From Actinoallomurus sp963823735 (GTDB lineage: Bacteria > Actinomycetota > Actinomycetes > Streptosporangiales > Streptosporangiaceae), in assembly GCA_963823735.1 (NCBI GenBank), contig CAWGMO010000010.1, forward strand, positions 868,001 through 932,000: 64,000 bases of DNA, given 5' to 3'. Within the stretch, counting starts at the first letter, position 1, and each line of letters begins with the position of its first letter. The notes under the pieces are model-generated. The model saw nothing but the letters and a program-made list of their open reading frames with translations, ran no database searches and was not told the DNA's origin. Shown here one piece after another: positions 15,795 to 24,761 of this stretch. A program made the translations under genes and the position numbers.

Positions 15795-16910
15795 CTAGTG
15801 ACCGCGCATCAGGCCGAATCGGCGGGCGTTGACCTCGACGGTCCTTCTGTGGCGCACTCCGTACTTGGCCGTGTAGCCCTCAAGGACCTGGTCGAGTTCG
15901 CGGATGGCTCCGGTGGTATCACCGGATCCGGCGATCAGTTCGGCGAGATCCTCGCGGGCTTGGAGCGAGCGGTCGTCCAGTGATCCGTACAGATCGGTCA
16001 GCTTCTGAAGCCGCTGCTCGGCTGCACGCAGATCCGGGACGTACCGCAGGTCCACGTACAGGTCGTCGGAACGGGCCGTTCGCCTGTCTTCGGCCGAGCG
16101 GATCACTGGGCCATGCAGGAGGTCGCGCAGCCGGCCGATCACCTCGGCGGCGCCCGCGGGCCGCTCGTCCGGATCCTTGGCGAGCAACTCGACGGTGAGA
16201 TCGTTGAGGGATCGAGGCACACCCGCGCGGCGAGCCGTCGGTGGAACGACTGGCTCCGACAGGTGACGTTGCCCTACGAGGGGAGAGTTCCCTCGGCCGA
16301 ACGGCGGATCGCGCGTGAGCATCTCATAGAGGACACAGCCGAACGCGTACAGATCCGTCCGATGGTCTCCAGGGCGTTCCTTCCAGCGCTCGGGCGCCAG
16401 GTACGCATAGCTGCCAGCCAGGATTTCAGCGGTCGCCGTGGAGTCGGTAAACCGCCCGATCCCGAAATCGATGAGAACCGCGTCGCCGTTCGTCCTGACC
16501 ATGATGTTGTGCGGCTTGATGTCACGGTGGACGACACCCTTGGCATGGCAGTGGAGCAGCCCTTCACAGATCTGCACGGACCAGCGCAGCACGTTCTCCA
16601 GCCTGGGCACTGGATCCAGCAGGTCGCGAAGAGACCGCCCGTCGATCCAGTCCATGACGAGGAAGAGATCGTCACCACGTGTGAACGTGTCACGGACGGA
16701 GATCACCCGCTCGTTTCCGTGGAGCGAGCGGAGAATCGCGACCTCTCGATGAAAGCGCCGCCGGCCCCGCTCTTCGTCGGGCCGGCTGACCTGTTTGATC
16801 GCGACCAGTTGTCCCGTGTTGACGTCCCGCGCCTGGAATACGGTGGCTTGTCCCCCACGTTGGCGTCTGGTGCCGGTGTGCTCGTACCTGCCCGGCAGTG
16901 GTCCGTTCAT
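15795..16910 (-). CDS. Hanks-type serine/threonine protein kinase
   Basis: A 371-residue soluble kinase. The Gly-rich loop is GGQATVFQARD. The ATP lysine is in VAIKQVS and the catalytic loop is VVHRDIKPHNIM. DFGIG starts the activation segment, YLAPERW replaces APE, and DLYAFGCVLYEMLTRDPPFG is subdomain IX. All catalytic residues are present. After about residue 265 a helical region (AEQRLQKLTDLYGSLDDRSL) resembles TPR-like or coiled-coil repeats. No transmembrane or PASTA segment exists. The start overlaps the preceding gene by ATGA, so it is translationally coupled to the coiled-coil membrane protein 16907-18634, its probable substrate or anchor. Confidence 0.88.
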   Translation of the reverse strand: MNGPLPGRYEHTGTRRQRGGQATVFQARDVNTGQLVAIKQVSRPDEERGRRRFHREVAILRSLHGNERVISVRDTFTRGDDLFLVMDWIDGRSLRDLLDPVPRLENVLRWSVQICEGLLHCHAKGVVHRDIKPHNIMVRTNGDAVLIDFGIGRFTDSTATAEILAGSYAYLAPERWKERPGDHRTDLYAFGCVLYEMLTRDPPFGRGNSPLVGQRHLSEPVVPPTARRAGVPRSLNDLTVELLAKDPDERPAGAAEVIGRLRDLLHGPVIRSAEDRRTARSDDLYVDLRYVPDLRAAEQRLQKLTDLYGSLDDRSLQAREDLAELIAGSGDTTGAIRELDQVLEGYTAKYGVRHRRTVEVNARRFGLMRGH

Positions 16911-18634
16911 CGCCGGGGTTCCGATTCCAGGTCCGCGAGCAGCTTCTGGAGACGGTCGAGCCCCGCCTGTGCCTCCTGACCGCAGTCGGCGAGGAACCTT
17001 GCGTACTCCTTCGCGGCGGCGTCGATCTCGGCTCGGGTCCTGCGGCGCTCCTCCAGGGCGTCTCGTTTTCGCAGGTGCGCGACACGCCCCGATGCCGCGG
17101 TGACCAGGACGCAGATGACGACGGCGACGGCTACCACAGCCACCACGGCCTTGTCGCTCAACCAGATGAGCCCGAACACGGCTGGCATGGCGCCGAGCGC
17201 CACCAGCCCCATGGACACCGCCGCCATAGGAACCACCGATGCGGGACGCCTCGCCCGGCCGACCTCTTCGACGAGCCTGTCGACGGCCTGCGCACGCTGT
17301 ACCGCCGTGACCATGCGCAGCTCACCCGACCACGGGTGCCCGTCACCCAGCCGGATCCCCACACGCCGCCGGTTGAGGGCCTCCGTTGTCAGGGAACGAG
17401 CCGCATGCTCGATCCAGCCTCCGGCGCAGGCCAGCGCGAAACGCTGGGTGGCGATCCCGACGCCACGCGACTCGGGGGCGAGTGCGAGCGTGGTGAGCAG
17501 GGTCGGCAGGTCAATCGTCGGCGGCCCGTCAGGCGGGGGCTTCGCGACGGCCAGGTCGCCGTTGTCCCGGACGCGCTCGTGCCATTCGATGGCCTGACGA
17601 AGCCGTTGTTCGTCGGCGGACGGCTGATTGATCAGCGCGTCGAGGGCGCGCTTTGTGTGGGGGTGGGAGGTGGACGTGTTGGAGGTTCGAACCTCCATGT
17701 CGAGCCGGCGCGCCAGCTCGGCGGAAACACCACCACATGCCGTGGACATCCGCCACATCTCCTCCAGCTCCGCCCATTCGTGGTCGCCGGTGAGCACCCT
17801 CAGTGTCGGATAGCGCTCGGCCGGCAGAGGGGTGTGATGGGTGAGGAGGCGCTGATGGCATGCCTCGGTCTGCGCCGCGTACGCCGAGTCCGCGATGTCC
17901 GGGCGCAGGTCCAGCTCGATTCCCCAGCGGCGAAGGGCCTGGGCGGCGTAGGAACGCGGTGCGTCACCGAGTTCTCCCTCGACCAAGGCGTTGAGGACGT
18001 GCGGGAACTCCAGGTTCAGTGCCTTGGGATCGGTGGTCTCCAGATAGTGGCTGATGCAGCGGGCCGCCTCGGAACCTCGACCTCGATATGCGGCCAGCAA
18101 TCCGGTGAACAGTTCGATCTTGGGACGGTCCTCCGCCGTCGAGATGCTCAGCGCCGTGTTGCCGCGATCGGTATCGCCGCGCAGTTCCGCGACGAGTGCG
18201 ACGACGACTGAGGAAAGCCAGAAGTCCGGTGCGTAGATCATCGGGTCGACACCCTTGAGGTCCACCGCGAACCTCTCGATGGTGGAGTGGTCCAGATGTG
18301 TCTGAAGCGAACCGCTCGCTAACGAGCGAGCCATCCCACGGACCTTCTGGTAGCCACCGAACCGTTGTTCGCGGCTCTCCTTGAGGCGGTCCAGCTCCGC
18401 CTGGGCACGATCGGACCGGGCGCTGCGCTCTAGTTGCCGTCCGACCTGCCGGATCGCCTCAAGGACCGCGCCGACTTTCCTCCCTACCTCCTGCACGTCC
18501 TCGGACAGACGGTCGAACTTCTGATCCATCCGCCGGCGCTCGTCACGGGACTTGGCGAATTGCGACTCCATTTCCCGGCGTAGCTGCGTCACCGCCTGCT
18601 GAACGGCCGCATTGTGTTCATTCGTATTGCCCAT
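16907..18634 (-). CDS. Coiled-coil protein with C-terminal transmembrane pair, coupled to a Ser/Thr kinase; function unknown
   Basis: A 575-residue protein that I do not recognise. Residues about 1-85 form a charged coiled coil (VTQLRREMESQFAKSRDERR). Residues about 100-430 are helical and alanine-rich, of TPR-like appearance. Two hydrophobic helices follow, about 465-485 (VPMAAVSMGLVALGAMPAVF) and 492-512 (AVVAVVAVAVVICVLVTAAS). A second coiled coil (LRKRDALEERRRTRAEIDAA) closes the C-terminus. It starts at ATG 18634 with GGGAG upstream, and the kinase gene begins inside its stop codon. Membrane anchoring with both coiled coils in the cytoplasm fits a scaffold for the soluble kinase. No enzyme motif is visible. 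Confidence 0.72.
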   Translation of the reverse strand: MGNTNEHNAAVQQAVTQLRREMESQFAKSRDERRRMDQKFDRLSEDVQEVGRKVGAVLEAIRQVGRQLERSARSDRAQAELDRLKESREQRFGGYQKVRGMARSLASGSLQTHLDHSTIERFAVDLKGVDPMIYAPDFWLSSVVVALVAELRGDTDRGNTALSISTAEDRPKIELFTGLLAAYRGRGSEAARCISHYLETTDPKALNLEFPHVLNALVEGELGDAPRSYAAQALRRWGIELDLRPDIADSAYAAQTEACHQRLLTHHTPLPAERYPTLRVLTGDHEWAELEEMWRMSTACGGVSAELARRLDMEVRTSNTSTSHPHTKRALDALINQPSADEQRLRQAIEWHERVRDNGDLAVAKPPPDGPPTIDLPTLLTTLALAPESRGVGIATQRFALACAGGWIEHAARSLTTEALNRRRVGIRLGDGHPWSGELRMVTAVQRAQAVDRLVEEVGRARRPASVVPMAAVSMGLVALGAMPAVFGLIWLSDKAVVAVVAVAVVICVLVTAASGRVAHLRKRDALEERRRTRAEIDAAAKEYARFLADCGQEAQAGLDRLQKLLADLESEPRR

Positions 18635-18728
18635 GGCTACTCCCGGACCGTCAGGGGATGGCGATGAAAGGGTAGCTTTGGCGTCGGCGGATATGGGGAA
18701 AGCGCCCGTGCGGGCTTACGCTCGGGAC

Positions 18729-19681
18729 ATGTACGACATCGCCATCAGTGTCGCCGCCTGTCTTCGCGCCGGTACCCAGGTGGAGGTGGCCTGGGTGGTG
18801 GAGACGCGCGGGTTCAGCTCGCGGGACCACACCGAGGCCCTGATGCTCACGCCCGGCGGCGGCCGGGTGGGGTCGGTGCTGTCGGGGTCCGTCGACGGGC
18901 AGCTCGCCGGTCTGGCCGGGCGGGCGAGCGGGCGGGTCGTCGATCTGCACGTCGGGAGGTCGACGCGCTGGTCGCGGGGCTCTCCTGCGGGGGTGACGCG
19001 CGCTGCCTGCTGGTCCCCGCCACCGAGCTGCCGGTGGAGCTGTGGGGCATGCTCGTCGCGCGTGAGCCGGTCTGCCTCGTCACCCGGCTCGACGGCGACG
19101 CGGTGGCCGATATCCAGGTTTTCGGACAGGACACAATCGACGGTGCGGGCGAGGACGCGAAGAAGCTGTTCGGGCGGGCGGCGAGCGCGACCGCCGTCGA
19201 CGGCGACACGGTGGTCACCGTGCTCTGGCCGGTTCCCAAGCTCGTCGTCATCGGCGCCGGCGCGATCGCGGAGGCGCTGACCGCGAACGCCGCCCTCCTC
19301 GGCTGGAACACCCGGACGATGGTCGACGCGGACGCCGCCGCCACCGTGCTCGCCGAGCTGGCCGCGCTCGACAACGTGGTGGTGATCAGCCACGACGCCG
19401 AGATCGCGGGCCGGGCGCTGATGGCGGTGCTGGACGGCGGCGCGGGCTACATCGGGGCCCTCGGCTCACGCCGTACGCAGCAGGCGCGCGCCGCGTGGCT
19501 CGAAGAGCGCGGCGTCACCGAGCTGGACCGGATCCACGGGCCGGCGGGCCTCCACATCGGCGCGAACACCCCGGCCGAGATCGCGGTGTCGATCATCGCC
19601 GAGGCGCTCGCCGTACGGTCCGGCGCGGGCGGGACCCCGCTGCGCGCGCGTACCGGGTCGATCCATGAAGCGAATGCTTAA
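18729..19681 (+). pseudogene. XdhC/CoxI-family molybdenum-hydroxylase maturation protein, one frameshift
   Basis: XdhC-type proteins bind and sulfurate the molybdenum cofactor before insertion into xanthine- or CO-dehydrogenase. MYDIAISVAACLRAGTQ, VAWVVETRGFSSRDHTEALM and GGGRVGSVLSGSVDGQL form the XdhC N-domain. The C-terminal Rossmann half has KLVVIGAGAIAEALTANAAL, YIGALGSRRTQQARAAWLEE and GLHIGANTPAEIAVSIIAEA. The two halves are in different frames. Adding one G to the run 18954-18956 restores DLHVGEVDALVAGL and joins them into one protein of 317 residues. An indel error is the simplest reading. It heads a plus-strand set with a small unknown gene and moxR, next to coxL, coxS and coxM. Confidence 0.8.
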
Positions 19682-19744
19682 TCCGCCGTCGCGTGGTCGG
19701 GCACCGCGACCTACATTGGGCGTCCGGCCGAAAGGAGTCAGCGG

Positions 19745-20005
19745 ATGAGCCACGAGGACGCGGCCGAGGTCCTTCGCGCGGTGTGGGCGGCCGACGGCCA
19801 GGACCGCACGGACCTCGACGAGGAGTTCGGCGCGCAGAAGCCGTGCAAGAACATGAAGCACGTGAGCTTCGACGGCATGGCCGAGCCGGGCACCGACCTG
19901 GGGGCGCCGTGGCGTGAGCGGCTGGAGCGCGAGGGCAAGCTGAACACCTCGGGCGGCACCGTACGCGACCTGGTCCTGGGGCCGCGGGAGTCCGAGCGGC
20001 CCTGA
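19745..20005 (+). CDS. Small acidic protein of the cox/xdh locus, function unknown
   Basis: An 86-residue protein between xdhC and moxR. ATG 19745 has AAAGGAG 8 nt upstream, and the reading frame has normal actinomycete codon usage. The residues MSHEDAAEVLRAVWAADGQD, then CKNMKHVSFDGMAEPGTDLG, show no motif I recognise, no signal peptide and no membrane segment. The moxR start follows 17 nt after its stop, so all three plus-strand genes are probably one transcript. A role tied to the molybdenum hydroxylase is inferred from position alone. Confidence 0.6.
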   Translation: MSHEDAAEVLRAVWAADGQDRTDLDEEFGAQKPCKNMKHVSFDGMAEPGTDLGAPWRERLEREGKLNTSGGTVRDLVLGPRESERP

Positions 20006-20022
20006 CAGGAGGAGAGCACCGG

Positions 20023-20640
20023 ATGGATCGTCCCGGAAGCATCGGCGAGCTGACCGAGCTGCTGCGCGGCGGGGGTTACCTCGCCGGCCGAGGACTCTCC
20101 ACGGCGGTGTTCGTCGCGCTGTCGCTGGACCGCCCGATCCTGCTCGAAGGCGAGGTCGGCGTCGGCAAGACCGAGATCGCCGAGGTTCTCGCGGACGTCC
20201 TCGGCCGCCGGCTGATCCGTTTGCAGTGCTACGAGGGCATCGACACCAACCAGGCCCTGTACGAATGGGACTACGCCCGCCAGATGCTGCAGATCCGCGC
20301 GCTGTCCGAGCGCGGCCTGGACGACGACCGGGCGGTCGACAAGCTGTACGGCCCGGCGTTCCTGCTCGAACGCCCGCTGCTGGAGGCGGTGCGCGCCGGC
20401 GACCGCGCGGTCCTTGCTCGTCGCCAGGTCGACCGCGCGACGACGAGTTCGAGGCGTTCCTCTGGACTGCTGTCGACTTAGATCCCGTGCCGAGCGGCAC
20501 CATCGCGGCAGAAGCCCCCTGTCGTGCTGACCTCAACCGCACCTGAGCTGCACCGGCCCCCCCCTACCACGGCTACTCGCGCCGCGCCTCCTCCTTGCGC
20601 CATCCCCGCCCCCCCCGGTCGCGCTGAAGCGCCCCCACAC
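20023..20640 (+). pseudogene. MoxR/CoxD-type AAA+ ATPase, 3' part degraded in the poly-C zone
   Basis: CoxD-like MoxR ATPases help to build the Mo-Cu site of CO dehydrogenases. LLEGEVGVGKTEIAEVLADV is the Walker A region, and RLIRLQCYEGIDTNQALYEW with ALYEWDYARQMLQIR are typical of this subgroup. From about 20410 the frame falters where LLVDEVDRADDEFEAFL (Walker B) is expected. Recognisable pieces of GTI-AEAPP and VVLTSNRTREL still appear around 20495-20560, but with indels every few codons. After that the sequence dissolves into C runs. The gene is therefore not naturally truncated at 20481. The missing half would carry sensor-1, sensor-2 and the Arg finger. Confidence 0.7.
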
Positions 20641-20840
20641 GCCGACCTCACCGCTGGACCCTCGCCCCGCCCCCCCCCCCCCCAGAACACACCCGCAACG
20701 CCCCCCCACCCCGCGGGCCCCGCTCCCCCCGCTCTCCCCCCCGCCCCCCCCTCCGCCGTCCCCCCCCCCGCCCCCCCCCCCTCCCCCCACCCCCCCCCCC
20801 CCCACCGCCCCCCCCCCCCCCCTCCTGCTCCCAGGTCCGC
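20640..20840. other. C-homopolymer-rich low-complexity zone, probable sequencing/assembly scar
   Basis: Runs of 7 to 14 C alternate with short mixed bases. Coding sequence decays progressively into it from the left (moxR) and from the right (coxL, minus strand). Both neighbours lose their 3' halves here although they belong to one locus. No gene, RNA or repeat unit can be read in it. I regard it as bad consensus joining two contig ends, so the distance between the flanks is unknown. Confidence 0.75.
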
Positions 20841-21480
20841 GATCGACCCGCAGCACTCCAGCGGCGACGGGTGCGACCGCGGGAAGTGCAGGCGTGATCT
20901 TGGCGACGACGTCGGCGCGCTCGAAGGCCGGGTCGATGGCGGCCTTGTCGCCGACCTCCCAGTTCGCCCCCGCCCCCCCCTCCCCCGTCGATGACGTTGT
21001 CGGGCTGGGTCTCCTTGTCGTCCGGATCAGCGGGGCGTCGACGGCGAGCGCTGCGCCGGGTTCACGATACCGGCAGCGGCTCGTAGTCGACGACGATCGC
21101 CTCGCAGCGCGTCCTTGGCGATGTACGGATCGTCGGCGACGACGCAGGCGACCTCCTGCCCCTGGAAGCGCACCTTGTCGGTGGCCAGCACGGCCTGCGT
21201 GTCATAGGACAGCGTCGGCATCCAGGCCAGGTTGCGGGCCGCCATCATCTCGCCGGTGAGCACGAGGCGTACGCCGGGGATGTCCCAGGCCTTGCTCGTG
21301 TCGATCGACCTGATCCTCGCGTGCGCCAGCGGGCTGCGCAGGATCTCCATGTGCAGCATGCCGGGCAACGTGATGTCGTCGATGTAGTTGCCGCGACCGC
21401 GGATGAACCGGCTGTCCTCCACCCGCCGGCGGCGGGCGCCCATCCCACCGATCTTGATCTCGTCGAGTGCCGTCACGACG

Positions 21481-21491
<11 letters not shown>
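20840..21491 (-). pseudogene. Molybdopterin-binding large subunit (CoxL/XdhB-type), N-terminal part only
   Basis: This is the catalytic subunit of a molybdenum hydroxylase. ATG 21491 begins MGADVVTALDEIKIGGMGAR. The family N-terminus follows: RRRVEDSRFIRGRGNYIDDI, LPGMLHMEILRSPLAHARIR, VLTGEMMAARNLAW and KVRFQGQEVACVVADDPYIA. Near 21110 the frame breaks (KDAL followed by AIVVDYEPLP in another frame). WEVGDKAAID and HFPRSHPSPLECCGSIAD can still be read near 20985-20845 in mixed frames. The active-site loop that separates form I CO dehydrogenases (AYRCSFR) from other members is missing, so the substrate cannot be judged. About 600 residues are lost into the poly-C zone. The start overlaps coxS by 11 nt. 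Confidence 0.75.
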
Positions 21492-22014
<523 letters not shown>

Positions 22015-22016
22015 CG

Positions 22017-22892
22017 TCAGGCCGCCCTCTCAGTCGTGTCGCCGACGCGGGTGAGGATGCGTTCGACGAAGGTGCTCACCAGGTGCCGCTTGTACTTGGC
22101 GCTGCCGCGGTGGTCGGACCTCGGCTGCGCGGCCCGCGCGGCGAGGCCGGCGGCCTCCGCGATGACCTCGGCGCCCAGCGGATGGCCGACGAGCACCCGC
22201 GCGGCCTCGGCCGCGTCGATGGTCGAACCGCCGACGCCGGTGAGCGCGATGCCGGCGCGGGTGACCAGGCCCTGGGAGGTCTCGATCGCGACCGCGGTGC
22301 CGGCGGTGGCGAAGTCGCCCACCCGGCGCTCCAGCTTGAGGTAGCCGCCGGCGGGGGTTCCCTCGGGAGCGGGGATCACGGCCTCGACGGCGATCTCGTC
22401 GTAGGCGAGCGCGTTCTGGAACGGGCCGTCGACGAACGCGCCGATCGGGATCGTGCGCCGCCCGTCCGGCCCCTGCGCGACGACGTGCCCGCCGAGCGCG
22501 GTGACGACGGCGGCCCAGTCGCCCTGCGGGTCGGCGTGGCACAGCGACCCGACCAGCGTGCCGCGGTTGCGGACGATGGGATCGGCGACCAGCGGTGCGG
22601 CGGCGGCCATCGTCGGCTGGCGGCCGGGCAGCACCGTGGAGTGCTCCAGGTCGGCGTGGCGGCACAGCGCGCCCACGCGGATCGTGCCGTCCGGGTCGGC
22701 GCGGTGGTAGCCGAGGCCGGGCAGCCCGTTGATGTCGACCAGCATCTCCGGCGAGGCGAAGCGCAGCTTCAGCAGGGGGACCAGGCTCTGCCCGCCGGCG
22801 AGGACCTTCGCCTCGCCGTCGCCCGCGCGCAGCAGGCCGATCGCCTCGTCGATCGAACGGGGCGCCTCATAGCGGAACCGCGACGGATACAT
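22017..22892 (-). CDS. coxM: FAD-binding medium subunit of CO/xanthine dehydrogenase-type molybdenum hydroxylase
   Basis: A 291-residue FAD_binding_5 protein with a CO-dehydrogenase flavoprotein C-terminal domain. RFRYEAPRSIDEAIGLL begins the fold. VLAGGQSLVPLLKLRF is the AGGxS FAD-phosphate loop. VRNRGTLVGSLCHADPQGDW is the second FAD-binding segment (T-x-G-G/S-x2-x2-D). GYLKLERRVGDFATAGTAVA marks the C-terminal domain. It accepts electrons from CoxS and hands them to the quinone pool or cytochromes. It is first in the coxM-coxS-coxL order, and a small unknown gene ends 22 nt upstream. Confidence 0.92.
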   Translation of the reverse strand: MYPSRFRYEAPRSIDEAIGLLRAGDGEAKVLAGGQSLVPLLKLRFASPEMLVDINGLPGLGYHRADPDGTIRVGALCRHADLEHSTVLPGRQPTMAAAAPLVADPIVRNRGTLVGSLCHADPQGDWAAVVTALGGHVVAQGPDGRRTIPIGAFVDGPFQNALAYDEIAVEAVIPAPEGTPAGGYLKLERRVGDFATAGTAVAIETSQGLVTRAGIALTGVGGSTIDAAEAARVLVGHPLGAEVIAEAAGLAARAAQPRSDHRGSAKYKRHLVSTFVERILTRVGDTTERAA

Positions 22893-22914
22893 ACCAACCT
22901 CCGGGGTCGGGGAC

Positions 22915-23166
22915 TCACGATTCGGCGCGGTCTGCGGCCTTCGGGTCGGGCACGGCCACCGGCCCCGACTCCTCGTCCGCCGGGTCGGGCCTCGGACGCT
23001 GGTGCGGTGGCCACGGTCCCTGCACCGGCTGGCCCGCGACCTTCAGAAAGTCCACGAACTGGGGGAACGCCCACACCGTGGGGCTCTTGCCCGTCTTCAG
23101 CGCGTTCTCGACCAGCTCGTACAGGCGAGGATTGCCCCGGCTGTGCCCATCCGACTCGACCGGCAT
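22915..23166 (-). CDS. Small hypothetical protein preceding coxM
   Basis: An 83-residue protein with ATG 23166 and GGAAGGGG about 8 nt upstream. It reads MPVESDGHSRGNPRLYELVE, then WAFPQFVDFLKVAGQPVQGP, then a Pro/Asp/Glu-rich tail. The N-terminal half looks like a folded helical unit; the tail looks disordered. I recognise no family. It ends 22 nt before the coxM ATG, so it is probably the first gene of the coxMSL transcript. Confidence 0.55.
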   Translation of the reverse strand: MPVESDGHSRGNPRLYELVENALKTGKSPTVWAFPQFVDFLKVAGQPVQGPWPPHQRPRPDPADEESGPVAVPDPKAADRAES

Positions 23167-23479
23167 CGCGTGTGCCCCTTCCGCCCGGCGGAGCCCGTGA
23201 GGCGCCGCCGCCGCATCATGGGAGGCATGCTCCGCCGCACCCTGGCGGCTAGCAACAGCGGATTAAGTCATCACTTACGCGGCCTGTGGACAGGCACGCG
23301 CGGCGGCCGTACGCAGCGCCGTCTCACCACAGGTCACCGAAGGATCGCGTGCCGTCGCGACGCGGCAGGTGAACGATCGGGAACGGCGTCCGATCTGCCC
23401 GTTTTCTCCCCTGTCGGCCCAGTGGGCGAGGGGACGGCGGCGGGACCGGTCCCGAAAATCCGGCGCCATACTCTGCACC
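23167..23479. other. Gene-free divergent promoter region
   Basis: About 310 bp between the minus-strand cox operon and a plus-strand lipoprotein gene. It is slightly AT-richer around 23250-23280. I see no RNA gene, repeat or convincing promoter boxes. Confidence 0.5.
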
Positions 23480-23929
23480 ATGATGGTGATCATGAAACCG
23501 GGCGGCCTGGCCGTCGCCGGTCTGAGCCTGGCACTCGGCTGCGCGGGGTGCGGCGGCACGGAACACGGCCCGGCGCTGCCCGCACGGGCGAGCGTCACCC
23601 CGCGGGCGACGGTTCGTACCCCATCGTTTCCCCAGGCGGCCGATGGTACGGACGTGCACGCCTGCCGCGACGGGAACTGCGAGATCCTGGCCGGCGCGCG
23701 GGTGACCATCCCGCTCGCCGCGCGGTTCGGGTTCAGGACCTTCTCATTCGACCCCGCCGACTCGACGTGGCGTTACACCTATACCGCCGGCGGCAGCGGG
23801 CACCTGAAGTTCCTCGCCCCTCCGTACTCGGGCTCGTGGGCCGCGCCGACGGGGAAGCAGAGTCTCGCGCTCACGGTCGTCGCCTCGGACGGGTCCCGGG
23901 CCGTCATCTCGCTGCGCCCAGGGAAGTGA
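23480..23929 (+). CDS. Small putative lipoprotein, function unknown
   Basis: About 149 residues from ATG 23480. KPGGLAVAGLSLALGCAGCG is a signal sequence with a lipoprotein-like Cys, although the lipobox (ALGC) lacks the usual Leu at -3. A Pro/Thr-rich linker follows, then a compact beta-rich domain (about 55-145) that contains HACRDGNCEILAG, a likely disulfide, and WRYTYTAGGSGHLKFLAPPY. Similar secreted proteins are widespread in actinomycetes without a known role. Neighbouring genes give no hint. Confidence 0.55.
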   Translation: MMVIMKPGGLAVAGLSLALGCAGCGGTEHGPALPARASVTPRATVRTPSFPQAADGTDVHACRDGNCEILAGARVTIPLAARFGFRTFSFDPADSTWRYTYTAGGSGHLKFLAPPYSGSWAAPTGKQSLALTVVASDGSRAVISLRPGK

Positions 23930-24077
23930 GCGACCGTCTCCCCGAATCCGGTCATCCATAACGCTTAGGTAGGCGGTGCCGCCGGCGGCCCACCTTCTCC
24001 CCGAAAAAACGAAACCGCCTCGCGGCGCCTGGGGCGGCCACGAGGCGGTGCGTGCGCCTGTGCGGGGAGCGAAGCGG

Positions 24078-24761
24078 TCAGCGGACGTACTCCGGCGTCA
24101 CCCGCGGCGGCCACTGGCCGATGCGGAGAATCCCCTGCGAGTAGGCCTTCGCGACGAGGGCGGAACGGTTGGGGGACTTGAAGCGGCGGAGCATCGCGGC
24201 CACGTGGTACTCGATGCCCTGACGGCTCAAGTACAGCTTGGCGGCGAGCTGGACCGTGGAGATTCCGGCGGCGACGCCCTCAAGGACCTTCGCGTCGAGC
24301 TCGCTGAGCACCTTGCGGCGGTCGGCGACCGAACGCATCGGCTCGGCGGCGCGGTCGGGGCGCATCAGCAGGACGATCTTGCTGACCTGGCGGCTGTCGG
24401 CACGGACGGCCACACCGGTGAGATCTCCGAAGAAGACTCCGTCGTTCGGCCGCAGCCCGACGAGACGGTCGTTGAACCGGTCTCGCCTGCTCTCGCCGAG
24501 GCGTACGAGCTGCTGGACCATGACCTGCTTGACGCTGGGGTGCACGAAGTCGCCGAAGTTCTGGCCGCACACCTCCGACGCCGAGCGGCCGAGCTGGTAC
24601 AGGAAACCGCCGTTCGCCTCCAGGACACGGAGGCTCGGGTCGAGGGTCGCGATGCAGACGTCGGAGAGTTCGAGCCCCCGGCACTCATGCACACCGTGTT
24701 TGTCCACGACGGCTTTGGAACGTTCCGGATGCGGAGACACCGAATCCAAGGCAGTACTCAT
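24078..24761 (-). CDS. PAS-LuxR transcriptional regulator (PimM/AmphRIV-like), likely cluster activator
   Basis: A 227-residue regulator. A PAS domain spans about residues 35-135 (VCIATLDPSLRVLEANGGFL, FGDFVHPSVKQVMVQQLVRL). A C-terminal LuxR helix-turn-helix spans about 145-215, with LDAKVLEGVAAGISTVQLAA and LYLSRQGIEYHVAAMLRRFK. The end GILRIGQWPPRVTPEYV is characteristic of the small PAS-LuxR activators of polyene and macrolide clusters such as PimM. GGAGG lies 11 nt before ATG 24761. Its position at the left end of the sugar/PKS genes, and operator-like sites upstream of six genes including itself, fit a pathway-specific activator. The PAS ligand is unknown. Confidence 0.88.
   Translation of the reverse strand: MSTALDSVSPHPERSKAVVDKHGVHECRGLELSDVCIATLDPSLRVLEANGGFLYQLGRSASEVCGQNFGDFVHPSVKQVMVQQLVRLGESRRDRFNDRLVGLRPNDGVFFGDLTGVAVRADSRQVSKIVLLMRPDRAAEPMRSVADRRKVLSELDAKVLEGVAAGISTVQLAAKLYLSRQGIEYHVAAMLRRFKSPNRSALVAKAYSQGILRIGQWPPRVTPEYVR

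Noticed and set aside
20640..20840. C-rich tract as an i-motif/G-quadruplex regulatory element or a gene for a proline-rich protein
   Set aside because: Both flanking genes decay gradually into it with indels, which fits poor sequence quality. The apparent proline-rich reading frame is just the C runs.
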